Assembly (NCBI GenBank): GCA_023627715.1
Contig: JAMAHW010000020.1
Location: 434,001 to 498,000 of the forward strand
Source: Periconia sp. R9002
Taxonomy: Eukaryota > Ascomycota > Dothideomycetes > Pleosporales > Periconiaceae
Direction: 5' to 3'
Length of the DNA: 64,000 nt
Notes under the pieces: model-generated
What the model saw: the letters and a program-made list of their open reading frames with translations, nothing else
What the model was told of the DNA's origin: nothing
Databases searched by the model: none
Translations under genes and position numbers: made by a program
Part shown: positions 45,856 to 58,239 of the stretch, piece after piece
Position numbering within the stretch: position 1 is the first letter of the stretch
Layout of the letters: every line of letters begins with the position of its first letter

Positions 45856-47463
45856 ATGAGCTTGAACCTCTCTTGTCAACAAATCAGTTCAGTTCTTGAT
45901 ACCTTTCCCGGTCTCGCAGTATTAAACGCCACTCATCTTTCCAATGGCGCGGTAATAGAATTACCCGGTTTGGTCCCATCTTGCGTGACTGCCGGTCGTC
46001 CTTCAACCACTGCTACAAACGATCTCTGCCGGGTAGTCGTGAACGTAACAACAAGCGCTTCCAGCACCAACCGCATCGAAGCATGGCTGCCTGACAACTG
46101 GAACGGCCGGTTTCTAGCAACCGGTAACGGTGGGATCGGGGGTTGCATCGACTATGCCAACCTCCAACACGGAGCGGGGCTCGGTTTCGCGACTTTTGGG
46201 ACGAACGGAGGCCACGATGGACAGACTGGATTCGACTTTTTCCTCAATCAACCGGAGAATATCAACGACTTTGGATACCGCGCCATTCATGCTGAGGCCG
46301 AGGCGGGCAAGCAGATTGTGGAGAAGTACTACGGGCGAAAAGCGGATTACAATTACTACTCGGGCTGCAGTACGGGAGGACGGCAGGGCTTTGAGGAAGC
46401 TATTCTGTACCCCGAGGATTTCCATGGTATACTCATGGGTTCGATGGGCGTGGATTGGTTGCATATTGTTGCGTCGAAAGGGATCCTTGCGCATAGGATG
46501 GGCTGGCCGGATCTGAATTCCCCAAAGTATATCACAGCAGCGCAATGGAGCGCTATCGTCAAAGCGCAGATTGATCAGCTAGATCCCCTCGACGGAGTCA
46601 AGGACGGAATCATCGATGACCCCACACTCCATACCCTCGACCCTTCCATCTTTGGCTGCGGAAATGGTATCCTCAATTCCTCCTTGTGCCTCACAGACAC
46701 ACAAGTCCAAACCGTCCGCGATATCTATTCGCCCTTGACCAACAGCACCGGAGACATTGTGTATCCCTCTTTCGACCTCGGTGCCGATACCTCCGTATTC
46801 TCAGCAAACACCAAAAAAGTAAATGGCACCATCATCCCTGAACTCACTTACATCGTCCTGCAAGACTACTGGCGCGGCGCAGTTTACAACTCAAGTACAT
46901 GGACGCCACTCAACTTTACAACCGCGGACATGGACTTTGCAGTGAACCTGAACCCGGGCGGTATCAACATTGCCGGCGGCTCATCCCACAACGTCTCGGC
47001 GTACCACGCACGGGGCGGTAAACTCCTCGCATATCACGGCCGCGCAGATCAAACCGTCACCTCGGCCGTCTCTTCTCGGACCTTCCACCGCACCGCTGAA
47101 ACCCTAAACCTCTCCCTCGACGAAATGCACGCTTTCTACCGTCTGTTCTACGTCCCGGGTATGGGGCACTGCGGCGGGGGGGTAGGTGCGTGGTCTATAG
47201 GCCAGCCGACACTGGATCGTCCACCGGGAGCGCAGTTCAATAATACGCAGCATAACATATTGTTGGCTTTGGTGGATTGGGTCGAGGCGGGGAATGCGCC
47301 GCAATCGCTCGTGGGCACGAAGTTCGAGGGGGATAATTTCAGGGGTCAAGTACAGGCGCAGCGCACACATTGTGTCTACCCTAATATTAGTCGTTGGGAC
47401 GGGGTGGGAGATATTAAGAAAGCGGAGAGCTGGACGTGCCAATTGGGGAGTGTTGATAGCTAG
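45856..47463 (+). CDS. Tannase/feruloyl esterase family protein without visible signal peptide
   Basis: The family cleaves gallate or ferulate esters of plant phenolics, usually outside the cell. From the ATG at 45856 the single exon gives 535 aa. The CS-D-HC signature is present: Cys171-Ser172 in SGCSTGG, Asp398 in GRADQ, and His438-Cys439 in MGHCGGG; the Cys pair would be disulfide-linked next to the catalytic Ser. The lid-like middle and the DPLDGVKDGIIDDP calcium-type loop are there. Several N-x-S/T sites suggest a secreted ancestor. Yet the N-terminus (MSLNLSCQQISSVLDTF) has no hydrophobic leader, and the frame is open upstream to an ATG at 45592 without gaining one. A missing upstream exon, a cytosolic enzyme, or recent loss of the signal peptide are the options. 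Confidence 0.85.
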   Translation: MSLNLSCQQISSVLDTFPGLAVLNATHLSNGAVIELPGLVPSCVTAGRPSTTATNDLCRVVVNVTTSASSTNRIEAWLPDNWNGRFLATGNGGIGGCIDYANLQHGAGLGFATFGTNGGHDGQTGFDFFLNQPENINDFGYRAIHAEAEAGKQIVEKYYGRKADYNYYSGCSTGGRQGFEEAILYPEDFHGILMGSMGVDWLHIVASKGILAHRMGWPDLNSPKYITAAQWSAIVKAQIDQLDPLDGVKDGIIDDPTLHTLDPSIFGCGNGILNSSLCLTDTQVQTVRDIYSPLTNSTGDIVYPSFDLGADTSVFSANTKKVNGTIIPELTYIVLQDYWRGAVYNSSTWTPLNFTTADMDFAVNLNPGGINIAGGSSHNVSAYHARGGKLLAYHGRADQTVTSAVSSRTFHRTAETLNLSLDEMHAFYRLFYVPGMGHCGGGVGAWSIGQPTLDRPPGAQFNNTQHNILLALVDWVEAGNAPQSLVGTKFEGDNFRGQVQAQRTHCVYPNISRWDGVGDIKKAESWTCQLGSVDS

Positions 47464-47822
47464 GGCGTAATAGGGAGGTTGGCCACCGTAACAAACACAA
47501 AAAAGAATCCAATACAAGTGTGCGAGCTATCAAACTCCTTCAAAAAAATTTCCACATCATCGAATTCATGCCAACCATATGACTAACGTTATAACGTAGA
47601 AAACAAGGGGGTTACATACACATATATCTACATACACCGATTAGGCAACTACCTACAAGCTTACTTCGCTAAATTAGTCCTACCTAACCAACCAACTGTG
47701 CCACTCACCTACATGACACTTTATTCTAACCTCACCCATCAAATACCTACCTACTTATGTAACAACACCACAAAATGTGACCCCCCACCCTTCCCTCATT
47801 TAAACCTCAAAAACAGAAAAAC
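47464..47822. other. Promoter region of ATG10
   Basis: This is 359 bp between tandem genes, A/C-rich, with several CTACCTA half-motifs between 47640 and 47760. No gene is seen. Confidence 0.5.
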
Positions 47823-48678
47823 ATGGACCCCATACAATCCTTCCCCCACCTAACCCCCTCCGAATTCTCCACCGCCATCTCCTCGCTCCAAACACTTTTC
47901 CACGGGATCCCACCTTCTTCCCACGAGAACGCGTGGTTATCTGTCGACGTAATCGAGGTTGATTACGAAAGAGGAGGAGAAACGCGGTATTTGCGCATCA
48001 CGAAACTTGTTCCCGCCGCCCAGCCTACTCCCACCACCACGCCAGGAAAGCAAGACGGAGGGGACGTTACGTCCTCCTTCTCAACCCCCTCCACCGAAGA
48101 AGTAGAAGTAGAAGAAGAAGACGTAGATGACCAAACCATCCTCCCCACCTCAACCCCACACCCCATCGTCCGCTACGACATCCTCCTTTCCCCAACGTAC
48201 TCGGTGCCGGTGCTCTACTTTTACGTCAAGGACGTCGCGCACCGGTATCCGCCTACGATGCGCGTGTTGTACGAGAGTGTGGTTCCGGAGGGGTACGCGG
48301 CGCAGACTCGAGATGGAGATGGGGAGGGTGTGTTGGGTGGGGTGACTGTTGCTGTGAGTTCGATCCTTTTTCTTCGCAGTTTTCGGGGGGTTTGTTTTGT
48401 TTTGAGGGGGGTGACAAGGCAGAGTTGAACTAATATCTGTGACGTGTGTGTGTTAGGATCACCCCGTCACGAACGCGCCCGTGTGGTTTATCCATCCGTG
48501 TAGGACCGCTGCGGTCTTGGAAGCTAGTGTTTCTTACGGGCGGGATGGGGGGATGGATGCTTTGGCTTATCTTGTTTTGTGGTTGGGGGCCATGGGGAGG
48601 TATGTTGGGTTGGATGTTCCGCTTGAGGTGGGGATGGCGGTGGAGAAGGGGAAAAAGGAGGGAGATGGGGTTAGGTGA
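47823..48678 (+). CDS. ATG10: Autophagy E2-like enzyme Atg10
   Basis: Atg10 is the E2-like enzyme that transfers Atg12 to Atg5. Two exons, 47823-48353 and 48457-48678, give 250 aa. The catalytic cysteine lies in DHPVTNAPVWFIHPCRTA, the family signature, placed just after the intron. The upstream part has VRYDILLSPTYSVPVLYFYV and YPPTMRVLYE, the usual core strands. An acidic low-complexity insert (EEVEVEEEDVDD) sits in the middle. The intron has a GTGAGT donor and a TTAG acceptor. The end, YLVLWLGAMGRYVGLDVPLE, matches the family helix. The start is the first ATG after the leader. Confidence 0.9.
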
Positions 48679-49439
48679 GGCGTGGGAGGGAGGGTGATGG
48701 GTGGAGGGAAGGGGTTTATCGAGCGGTATTATTTTCGCTGGGGGGAGAGGGGGGATGGTTTAGGGGTTCGAATGATGGTGTAGGTAGATTAGATTAGATT
48801 GTATCCCATCATTGGACCTTGAATACATTTTTCGAGGCATAAAGGAGGGAAATAACCGGGCCGTTACAAACACCCCTTTCCGATCCATTCCGCACAAAAG
48901 AAACGTGTCAAAGCCATAACTGTAGCAAAGAGAACAGATAGTAATATACGTCAATGCAATTAGTCTTCTTTTCTATGGATTCATCTAACTAAGGTATGGT
49001 CGGTACGTGGTGGCACATAACGTAATGTACTCTGATGAACAGAGATTTACTTCTAAACTCTAACAAACTTCGCTGGGCCTCTCGGTATAAATAAAAAAGG
49101 AAAACGCCGCCAAAACTGATGCATATATACATATGTACAGGAGAGAGGGCTATGCTACTAATGCTATGCAACTATGTAAGGGGGCGAGTAAAAGTGGGGA
49201 GAAGGGCACCCCGCCAATGATGCGCATGCAAATGATGCGGGCAGGAAGGGGGATGATGCCCCGGGTATCTATGATTACAATTCATGTGTAGAGCACTGTA
49301 GTGTATGTAGTAAGGTGGAGTGTGGGATATGTTCGTATTCCACGACAAAGCGTGAAAGGATGATTAGGAAACTTTTTATTGGTGTATGCAGAGAGAAGGA
49401 ATGTGAGAAAGCAGGAAGGAGGGGAGAAGAAAGGTAAGC
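48679..49439. other. Convergent 3' region between ATG10 and the MFS gene
   Basis: This is 761 bp. It contains a G/T-rich part just after the ATG10 stop and an AT-biased middle. I see no gene. It would hold both terminators. Confidence 0.5.
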
Positions 49440-51250
49440 TTAAGCAGCACCCATCTGTATATCCTTGCCCTTCATGCTCTTCCACTGGACAAACACCGCG
49501 CCGACGAGGGACAGACATGCGGTTGCCACACTGACGTACAGAGTCTGCGTAAGCGCATCGTTGTATGCGATCAGCACACCCTTCAAGAACCTTTCCTCAA
49601 CCACTTCCTTGATGGCGGTGGCGCCGGTGAGCGTAACGATGCGGGGATCGAGGTCCGGGACGACAGCTTGGAGATTACGGACGAGCTGGTTCGAGAAGAC
49701 ATTTTGGCCGACCGAGATGAAGAGGGCACCGCCGAGGGTCTGGGAGAACATAATGATGGCCGTGCCGATGGGGACGTCGTTCTTGGGGAGGACGGTTTGC
49801 ACGGCGATGAGGGGCTGTTGCATGCCGAAACCGACGCCGGCGCCGAAGATGAATTGGTATCCAATCCACATGGAGTGGTTCGTCGACGTCGTGAAGGTGG
49901 TGAGGAGACCGGCGCCGATGGACATGAGGATGGAGCTGGTGATCATGAAGGGCGTGTAGTAGCCGATGGCTGTCACGGCAGCGCCGCCGAGCATGGAGAT
50001 GACGACGAGACCGAGAATGGCGGGAAGGTTCATGATACCGGATTTGGTGGCAGATGCTCCCTTGATGGCTTGGAACCAGAGGGCTAAGGTATTTGGTTAG
50101 TTAAATATAATACACACAACATCCTTATAAACTTACGGAGATAGTATACGACGACGAAAAAGGCGGCACCCAACATGGAAATGAACAGAGCTGAGCCCCA
50201 GACGTTGCGGTTCAGGAAGACCCTGGGAGGAACCGTTGCGTTTTCCTGTCTCCAGATCTGGACTGCGATGAATCCAGCGATGAGCAGTACGAAGAGAACG
50301 AGCAGTGCGATGATTCGACCGCTCTTCCAGGCGTAGGTGGTGCCACCCCACTGGAGAGCAAGCAGCAAACAGATAATGGCAGGAAGGAAGAGAGCACTGC
50401 CATAGAGATCGAACTTGCCGACTTGTTCTTTCCAGGTCGCTTGCTGCTTGGGTCCCTTGCGTTTGATGTCGAAGAAGGGGATGATGAAGGCTGCCGTGAC
50501 CGCTCCGAAGGGCAGGTTGATGTAGAAGCACCAGCGCCAAGTCAATCTGTCTGTGAAGACACCACCAAGGAGAGGGCCAGCGACACTAGCAATTCCGTAC
50601 ATGCCACCGATGAGTCCCATGTACGTTGGTCGCTGTTGTAGTGGGACAGCAGAAGCAATAATCAGAATTGCTCCGCTGAAGATACCAGCTGACCCAACAC
50701 CAGCAATAGCGCGACCGACGATGAGAGCTTCTGAGTTAGGCGCCACACCGCAAATGAGAGAACCAAGTTCGAAGATGAAGAGTGCGGAGATGTAGACCCA
50801 TTTGACAGAATAAAAGGTGTAGAATTTTCCGTAGATGAGTTGGGTAGCGCAAGTGGTGAGGAGATAGGCACTGCCGTACCACCCTACGTCGTCCAAAGCT
50901 TTGAATTGATCCGTGATACGAGGGATGGCAGTCGCAATAATTGTATTATCCAAAGCCATACAAAAGACGGACAGGCACAGTGCGATGGTAATGACAGCGA
51001 GTTTCCAGGCTTTTGGATATTCATGATCATCTTCCTCGTTGGATTCATCATGGGTGGAGGCCGCTTTCTCTGCACTTTGCGGTTGGGCCTCGGGGGAGAC
51101 GGCGCGATCTGATGGTGCTGCCGAAGCAACGTTGGTTTCCATGGGTAGCTTCTCTGCATTGGGAGCCGACACGGAGTTGTTTGGCATGGCGATGGTGGTG
51201 GCGTCGGAACTGGCCGCGCTTGCTGGCCGGAGGTCTTTTTGGTCGCTCAT
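49440..51250 (-). CDS. MFS transporter, 14-TM DHA/multidrug type
   Basis: Proteins of this type export drugs, toxins or other small molecules by proton antiport in the plasma membrane. Two exons, 51250-50137 and 50083-49440, give 585 aa. After an acidic, Ser/Ala-rich cytosolic N-terminus of about 80 residues come the first helix with [17 protein letters not shown] (motif D-like), the motif-A-related YGKFYTF loop, motif C in helix 5 ([20 protein letters not shown]), and [14 protein letters not shown]. About 14 hydrophobic helices can be counted. The intron joins VVYYL to [12 protein letters not shown], as in the family. No cluster partner such as a polyketide synthase is near, so the substrate is open. 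An upstream ATG at 51394 is in frame, but the family-like start is 51250. Confidence 0.93.
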
Positions 51251-52968
51251 TCGGACGGTATTATTAGGTACTAAATAGGAGGGGCTTTGTTGAATTATTG
51301 TGGTATGTCCTTGATCGGTTGTTTGTTTGCTGGGTCGAGTATGCAGCAAAGCCAGGGAAGGAAGGGAGGGATGTGAGGGAAAGCCAACAAACAAAGAAAT
51401 AGTGCCTGAGGGGACGGAAGGGGATTAAGTATTACGAGCCGTACACGCGGGCGGGTGGGAGTAGCAGACTAGGATGTCCGTGAGTAGATGATAAAAAAAG
51501 GAGGAAATGGTAATCAGATGGAGCTAAGCGTGGAGGGAGTCATCCTTCTGGCTCCTACTAACGCCGAGTTCTTGATATGGTCCAGGGAATTTTTCCGTTT
51601 TTGTTGGGTCGATGAGAGCAAGACTTGTTTGCCCAGAGAAAGGCGGCGTGTCATTGGGCCGGACAGGGTCACGACGGAGTGGCTCATAAAGGCGGATGAT
51701 GATGCACACATTGCACGTTGTACGATGCGTAACGTTTGCTGCATGCGGAAAGCCTCGACACGTTTTCGTCCGCTCGTTAGTCAAGGCTGACATGTGTGAC
51801 GGCTACTGCCCATGTGGCTAGTGGCACCATCGGATTGGTATTAACCCCGTGGGCCGGTCAGTGCTTGGTGCGGCTTCAATGGTTCATCCAGTGCTTGTCG
51901 CTACTCGCTTGTAAATTGCTTGTATCGATATGGTCGGTGCAGCCTCCACCATGCGCCCTCACTCTACTAGTTCTTGAGTAATATCACCCAGAAGCGGTCG
52001 AAAGTGAAACATTGAAGCTGCTCGCTTTCTTTCTTTTCCCTCCCTCTCTCTCTTCCACTGCCTCCACCGAGTACACACGACCGTTGTTTCGTTTTCGTGT
52101 ACGTGTAATCTTCACGTTGTTGTTCTCCAACTTAAGCGAAACCAGGTGGGCGGGGCCGTAGCAGCACCATGTCCCGCATCTGAATCATATCGCGGGCGGA
52201 CGAGTTAGCGGCTGTTGGGTCTGGACTCTGCGTCCCAGGCGCCAGCAATGACGAGTCAGGATCCGGACGAAAATCTTTTGTCGGGCTGAGATGCTTCGAG
52301 AATCGCAATGGCTAACGCCCCCATTCAGCTCGGTGCGCAATAGGGTTGTTCGTATGACAGCCCGACAAGCACCAGCCAGCGAATTTGCCCGTACTGTCGG
52401 ATCGCGGGACCTAACTCCTCCGACCTAACCACCGACTTGACTTCGTATCTTCGCATCGTCGTCTTGCGCATCCATGTAACCGTACAAATATAGGCGCACC
52501 CGCTTACACGTTCACTCTACACAACATGATATGCACTAAACATTAATACACCGCCTCTTACTCAGACGGCTTTGGACACACTCACCGTCTCCCATGTTTC
52601 CAATGCTACGATTGCAGACCATAGTTCCAGTATCAATTCCATGTAGCATTCATTGATGATTTCAAGCGTCCCTTCGATGCAAGATGCCCACGAGAGCCCC
52701 ATGACATCATCACTTTCCTTGGCCATCTCATATGTCAAGAGCGATGCAAACGTAGCACAGCATGCTTGTTACATGCAACCAAATGGGTATATTAAAATCT
52801 CATGGTATCTCTCGCTAATATAACGCTCAAAGTAGTCAGTCATTTCCCCGGCAAATGGCGCCATTTCACCCTCCCTGCGTCTGCGCAAACTTCGTAGACT
52901 TTGTGAAACCTGCGCATGCTCCTTGTAAATCAATCCTCATAGTTTATCCATGAACCATCTCTAATCGC
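51251..52968. other. 1.7-kb region upstream of the MFS gene and downstream of the SHPRH-like gene
   Basis: I see no supportable gene. A 100-codon plus-strand frame (51488-51790) shows no domain. A C/T-rich tract lies near 52020-52060. It probably holds the long promoter of the MFS gene and the 3' end of the next gene. Confidence 0.5.
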
Positions 52969-55900
52969 TCAAACTGCCTCACCATCTCTTATGGGTAGGT
53001 CTGCCGATCGTGCAGACGCTTCCAGAGCCCTCCTCTCTGCCGCTTCACCGGCCAAGTGCCGCGTGAGCTCTCTATTGAGAGCATCCTCCTGTTCTTTCCC
53101 TCTCGTCTTCTTGCCAAAGAGACACTTCCACAAATCATCTGTCCCCACCACCTCACCGTCTCCTGCTTTGTTCAAGAGCTGTTTTAACGGAGTAGCCTCC
53201 ATTTCTGCCGAGTTGGCCTTGTCAATCATCGTCTCCTTCAGTATTGGGCTGGAGATTCCCGGTCCCGTTGGTGATGTTGGATCGCGACTCATGTGCTCCA
53301 TGCGCCGAGCCACCGAGATGTCGTAGATGGCTTCCTCGACTGTATTGCTAACAAGATACATGAATATCGTCGTATTGCGTTGTTGTCCTATACGATGGAC
53401 TCGCGCTATAGCCTGCAATTCAATGGCTGGGTTGATGAGCGGTTCGCAGAGCATAACATAGGTGGCATTGACCAAGTTCAAGCCTGAGCTATCCGATTTG
53501 GCGTCGAGCAAGAAGCATTCTTTGGCTGGATCCTGTTTGAATTTCTCGATGCCGTTCTTGTCGTGGATGCTACTGGTACCAATCTTCCACTTCTCACAGG
53601 CGTTGCGAAGCACCCCCAAGAAATCACCGAATTGGGAGAAAATGATTGTTTTGGCCCCGGGGTCATTATTCCGGATCCAAAGGAGGTGTCTGCCTATCAT
53701 ATCGATCTTGGATCCATAGGATTCTTTCAAGTCAATCATCTTAATCTCTCGCATCGTTGAGTCGCTGATATCGGAGTAGATCGAAGACGAGGCGGAAGAG
53801 GGACTAGAAGGATTCGATGGGCTAGCAGCTCCTTGTGTCTCCTCTTGTGCCGTGACTTCGCTTGGCTTAAACGAGATATTTTTGAAGTCTCGCACATGCA
53901 GCTTCTGCTTGCAGAGTGGGCAATTGCGGTGCTCTTGCCACCATTGTTGAATGCAATCTTTGCAATACTATTCAAAAAGTTAGAAATGCAGTCACCCTAG
54001 GGTAGCAGGAGGACTCACCTTGTGCCCGCAAGAGGTAAACACTCCGATCTCAAATACGTCCTGACAGATAATGCATTCGTGTCTCATACCCTGTTGCTGA
54101 CCTTCCCGCCGCAGATTAGCCAGATATGCTTGCTTGGTCTTTAGCCCGATCACATTCTTCTCCTTCTCCAGTTGCTTATGCTTCTGCTTTTCATACTCCA
54201 GGTAGTCAAACATAAAGTCGAGTTCTTCCTTCCAGGGTGCAACGGTGTCTGAGATGTGTTGGAGCTGTCGGTAGAATTCCAAACGATAGTTCATGGTAGT
54301 GCGGAAAACTTCTTGTTCTTTTTCCAGACTTGCGACCAATTTGACCTGCTCCGCAGAGATTTTCTGTATGTGTGCAAGATACTTCTCTGCGATATCCGCT
54401 TCTACGGATGCTCGAGCATCCCCTGCGCCCGATCTCCACTGCAAAGTTGTGACTAACGAGCGCAAAGCTGATATCTGCCCTTTCAAAGACCCCAGAGTGG
54501 AGCTTGGCCGAAGACTGCGACGCGTTTGCGCAAGTTCGAGAAGAAGTTCAGGTGCATGACCCCGTTTCTCCGGGTCTTTCTCACTCTTGGCATTTTTCTC
54601 CGCCACTTTCATTTCATGGTCAACAAGAGGATCCTCTAGACCAGATACAGCTGTATTCCGGTCTGCCACGAGTGCTCGGAAGGCCATCATGTAAACGTAT
54701 AGCTGGTCTTGCACCTGCGTTGAGTCTTCGTATTCGTCTCCAGTCGTTTCCTTGCCCTCGTCTTGATCAACAAGCGGCGCTGTCAAGATACCTATAATCT
54801 TCTTTCGCCATTCCTGTAGGTGTTTGGCTTGGGAGTTCAGAATGTCTGTAATCTCATCTGCCGTTTCCAAGACTTTTCGACTCTCAATACCGCCGAAATC
54901 CGGAATCTCAGGAATCTCGCGCAGGGGCGTGGAGAAATCGCGCTTAACTAACGCCATGTGATGTTGAGCACGGTTTTGCGATTCCTTCAAAAGTTCTTTT
55001 CGGATCTCTTTGGCTTTATCATACCACATGTCTTCTTGTGCTTGTAAATCGTCGTACTTGTCGGAGCCAGGTGCCGTCAATTTTTCATTTGTCTTCAACT
55101 GGTAATAAGCGGTACCTATGAAGAAAATGCATGCATGTTCTAACTCCAAGAACATTCGTAATACTCGACGTTTGGCTACAATGCGGCCAGTTTTATCATC
55201 ATGCTCAACGTCGTCGTTGTCAACGAGCACATCTCCCGAAGTAGTTGTATCCAAGCCAAGCTTTTCCTGTTCCGCGGCAATGTCGTCTCGGCATGCTTTC
55301 ACATAATTCCGTGCCTCAGCAAGCGCACGGAGATAGTAAGGTAACGCTGTGCTGCTGCGGTTTTCCACATCTTTTGCGTTTGCTCGTATATGCCCACGTT
55401 TCAATTCCAATGAGATCACTTCGCGAACCTCAGCCTTCAAAGCCGAATCGTTCTGATCAATCATGGCCTCGAGGACTTCGTCTACTGTTCGAAGAGGCCC
55501 GTTCTTGGCACCCAAGGCTTTTCGATTACGTTTACCAATATGAGCGTGAAGACATGTTTGGCGAAGTCGCATTAACCACTCCCGCATGCGCTCAATCACT
55601 TCTGGGTGGTCAATGGTCAGGTCTTCGCGAAGTGGCACACCTTCTGGTGATAGGAAACAGGCGTCGCACATTTGCCGGACCAATTCGCCGTAATTCTGCT
55701 CTTCGATTGCTGTAAAGGGTACTGTGATGACAATGCGTTTTTGTGGAGGAAGGTGAAGCTCATTGCGGATTTTGTCTTTTGTATGACGCAAGGTAATTTG
55801 GTTGAAAATCTCACGAAACGTAGTCTTATCAAGACGATTCCAAAGTATTTTGGAGCTGGCAAATGGCTCGTAACCCAAAAATGTTAACAACCCGCGAAGA

Positions 55901-57534
55901 TCCTGTATATCCTTGCGCAGCGGAGTACCAGATACTGCCCAAGCGTTCACTCGGGGAATGATACGTGCAACTTTGGCTGCCTGGCTTACACCACTCTCCA
56001 CCATTTGTGCTTCATCTAAACAAACTCTCCACCACTGAATTTGGACAAGTGGACTGTTCTTGCGCTCATGTTTCGGTGCATGACGAAGAGAACGATCTGG
56101 AGCTGGAGTTGCGAAATGAATTTCTTTGGATAGAACATTGTATGTTGTAAGAACAACATCGTAGTTGAGAAGATTATCCACTGTTGCGTCCTCATGGTCC
56201 TTCTTCGGCGCCGATGCTGGAGGCAGTCCTTTGTAGTGGAGCACCTTCAACTCAGGCGCATGCGTATTGATTTCCTTTCTCCATTGATCTAGAATGGAAG
56301 GCGGAGTGATGATGAGCGTTGCTTTAGAAGGTCTCAAGGCGTTTTTCGAATCTTGGCCGTCGGTTTTTTCCTGTGGCATAACACGTTTGTTTAGACACAT
56401 CAAGGCGATTAGCTCAACTGTTTTGCCGAGACCCATCTCTTCAGCTAATATGCCACCGCGAAGTTCTTTCGCAGCATCCAAAACAGTGTTAGGATCCGTA
56501 ACAACCATTCCACGGAGATAGCTGACATAACAGAGTTGACCAAAGACATCTTGGGTACGTTTGAAGGTTACAGGTATAGACGTGGATGGTGGCGCAGGTT
56601 TTAGCACGTCGCCCTGCTCCGGAAGCTCAAAACCCTCGCGTCGCACTAGCCAATTGACTGCCCGCTGTTGGAAAGGGTATAATGTGGTTTCTGCCAAACT
56701 CTGCTGAATGCGCGGCGATACTTCCTCGTCGGTTGGTGGTACATGGACGGCAGCATAAAAATCAGCCAGAGACCAGGAAGTCTGTGCCGTTACTTGCTCG
56801 TCCAACAGGTAATTTTCTAATATGGCCAAATCCTCGCGAATGTTTACTCTTGAACTCTGCGATTCCACTGCTGACAACCCTACAGCCCACCGCAGTTCTA
56901 TTTCCAACAACACGGACTGGTAGGCGGCTCCACCGGTTGATAGAACAGCGCGACCAAAAGGTATCCTCGTTCGATTTGTCCTTTTCCTTCCTTCTTTAGT
57001 GGTGGCGACTATTGCGGCAATCTCCACGTGAGGGGCGATCTGGTCAAGAACTGTAGGAGTGCTTGTGGCAAGTAGTTCGTGCCCGGTTGATGTAGTTGAA
57101 TTCCATAACACGATATTGAGAATATCTGGTTCCGGTCTATTACAAGACTCTAGGGACAATTCGACAGAAGTACGCGGGATATACTGTTGTTTCCGGGGTT
57201 CAGCGTGCCCGTCCGGAGGGTACTGGGATCATGTTACTTCTTGCACGACCAAATGGACGAGGCGGGTTAGGGAACTCACGGTCAGATCCAAGCCAACTCG
57301 TGCAAGAACTATGCTTTGACTGGGATCGAAAGCCACTTCGTTTTGTACTCCCACGCTTGGCCCATTGTTAACCTTTCTTCTCTTGGTCGCCCTCTGTTCA
57401 GACGCGTCGGCAGCGGGGACTCGGAACACCTCCGCGATGGATTCAACAGTACTAGGTGCTGTAGATTCTTGAGATGTTTTGGGTCGTAGAGTTTTGAATG
57501 AAATTATTTGGAGAGTGCTGGTTACCGCTGCCAT
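52969..57534 (-). CDS. SNF2-RING helicase/ubiquitin ligase, SHPRH/Irc20 type
   Basis: Yeast Irc20 and human SHPRH are SNF2 ATPases with a RING ubiquitin-ligase domain, linked to recombination and PCNA modification. Three exons (57534-57280, 57183-54019, 53967-52969) give 1472 aa. In order are an N-terminal region with NLS-like ATKRRKVNN, Walker A GILAEEMGLGKT near 336, a DEAQ box (CLDEAQMVES) near 470, a long coiled helical insert, a RING at 1122-1159 (CIICQDVFEIGVFTSCGHK and YCKDCIQQWW, CPLC), and the helicase C-part with ARVHRIGQQRNT. The RING is split exactly by intron 2. The DEAQ in place of DEAH and the large insert are typical of this subfamily. The start at 57534 is preferred over an earlier ATG because family-like sequence begins there. 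Confidence 0.93.
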
Positions 57535-58239
57535 GATTGCAGTCACAGTGGTTGTGGTACCGACTGCGTAGGCACCCGTGAGGTGTAAGGCAGTGGTCTC
57601 AGAGAGGCAAAGTCGGAACAATGAGCGGAACAACAGTTCGCCAAGACCGCGGACAAAGCACGGACCCCTACCAGACCTAGCGTCACCTTTGTGGAGTCAT
57701 CCAACACGCCGAGACCCTTCGTCTTTCCTCGCTTCTGTTAATCGCATTCAGCTGTAGAAATCGTATTGCATGGTCGTTTCTGTACGATGTCTGAAGTATT
57801 CGTGGAATATTCGTTTTCATATTTCATTTCAGAAAAACTGATCTATTGCTCAATATGTATATAGGTAGTTTTTGAGTGCTCCGCTTCTACGCTTCATGTC
57901 ACTCTTTTCCTCGATGTATCTCGCTTCACATCCCGTGGTTGTGCTTGCCCATTCTCTATCCTCACTCCCTGCGCAGTGCTCCTGTGTTCCTGCAATTTAG
58001 CAGCGACTTCAAGGTCTCGTGAGGTGCATATCAGCAACTGCATGGCTGTACAATGGTTGCCGGTTACAAGCCCGTCCCTAACCAAAACTGCGTTCTTGGG
58101 ATGTTCGTACAGCGTGGTCGACTCTGCTAGAGCTGCCACTATTGTACATATATCAGTTTCTGGAGTCCTCCACGGTTATTTTCCATGAGTATGTGACTAG
58201 GTATTTAGATGCAATCCGAATAGTCTTTTCCGGCAGACT
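57535..58239. other. Region between the SHPRH-like and THOC5-like genes
   Basis: This is 705 bp between two minus-strand genes: the promoter of the SHPRH-like gene and the 3' flank of the THOC5-like gene. An 81-codon minus frame at 57894-58139 has no domain and is not called. Confidence 0.5.

Noticed and set aside
48405..48420. GGGGTGACAA in the ATG10 intron as a second copy of the MITE end
   Set aside because: Only ten bases match, with no inverted partner nearby.
48765..48785. B-box-like GGTTCGAAT
   Set aside because: No A box upstream at the right distance; chance match.
51488..51790. 100-codon plus frame upstream of the MFS gene
   Set aside because: No domain and lies in promoter-type DNA; not enough support.
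57894..58139. 81-codon minus frame between the SHPRH-like and THOC5-like genes
   Set aside because: No family resemblance; fits 3' flank of the THOC5-like gene.
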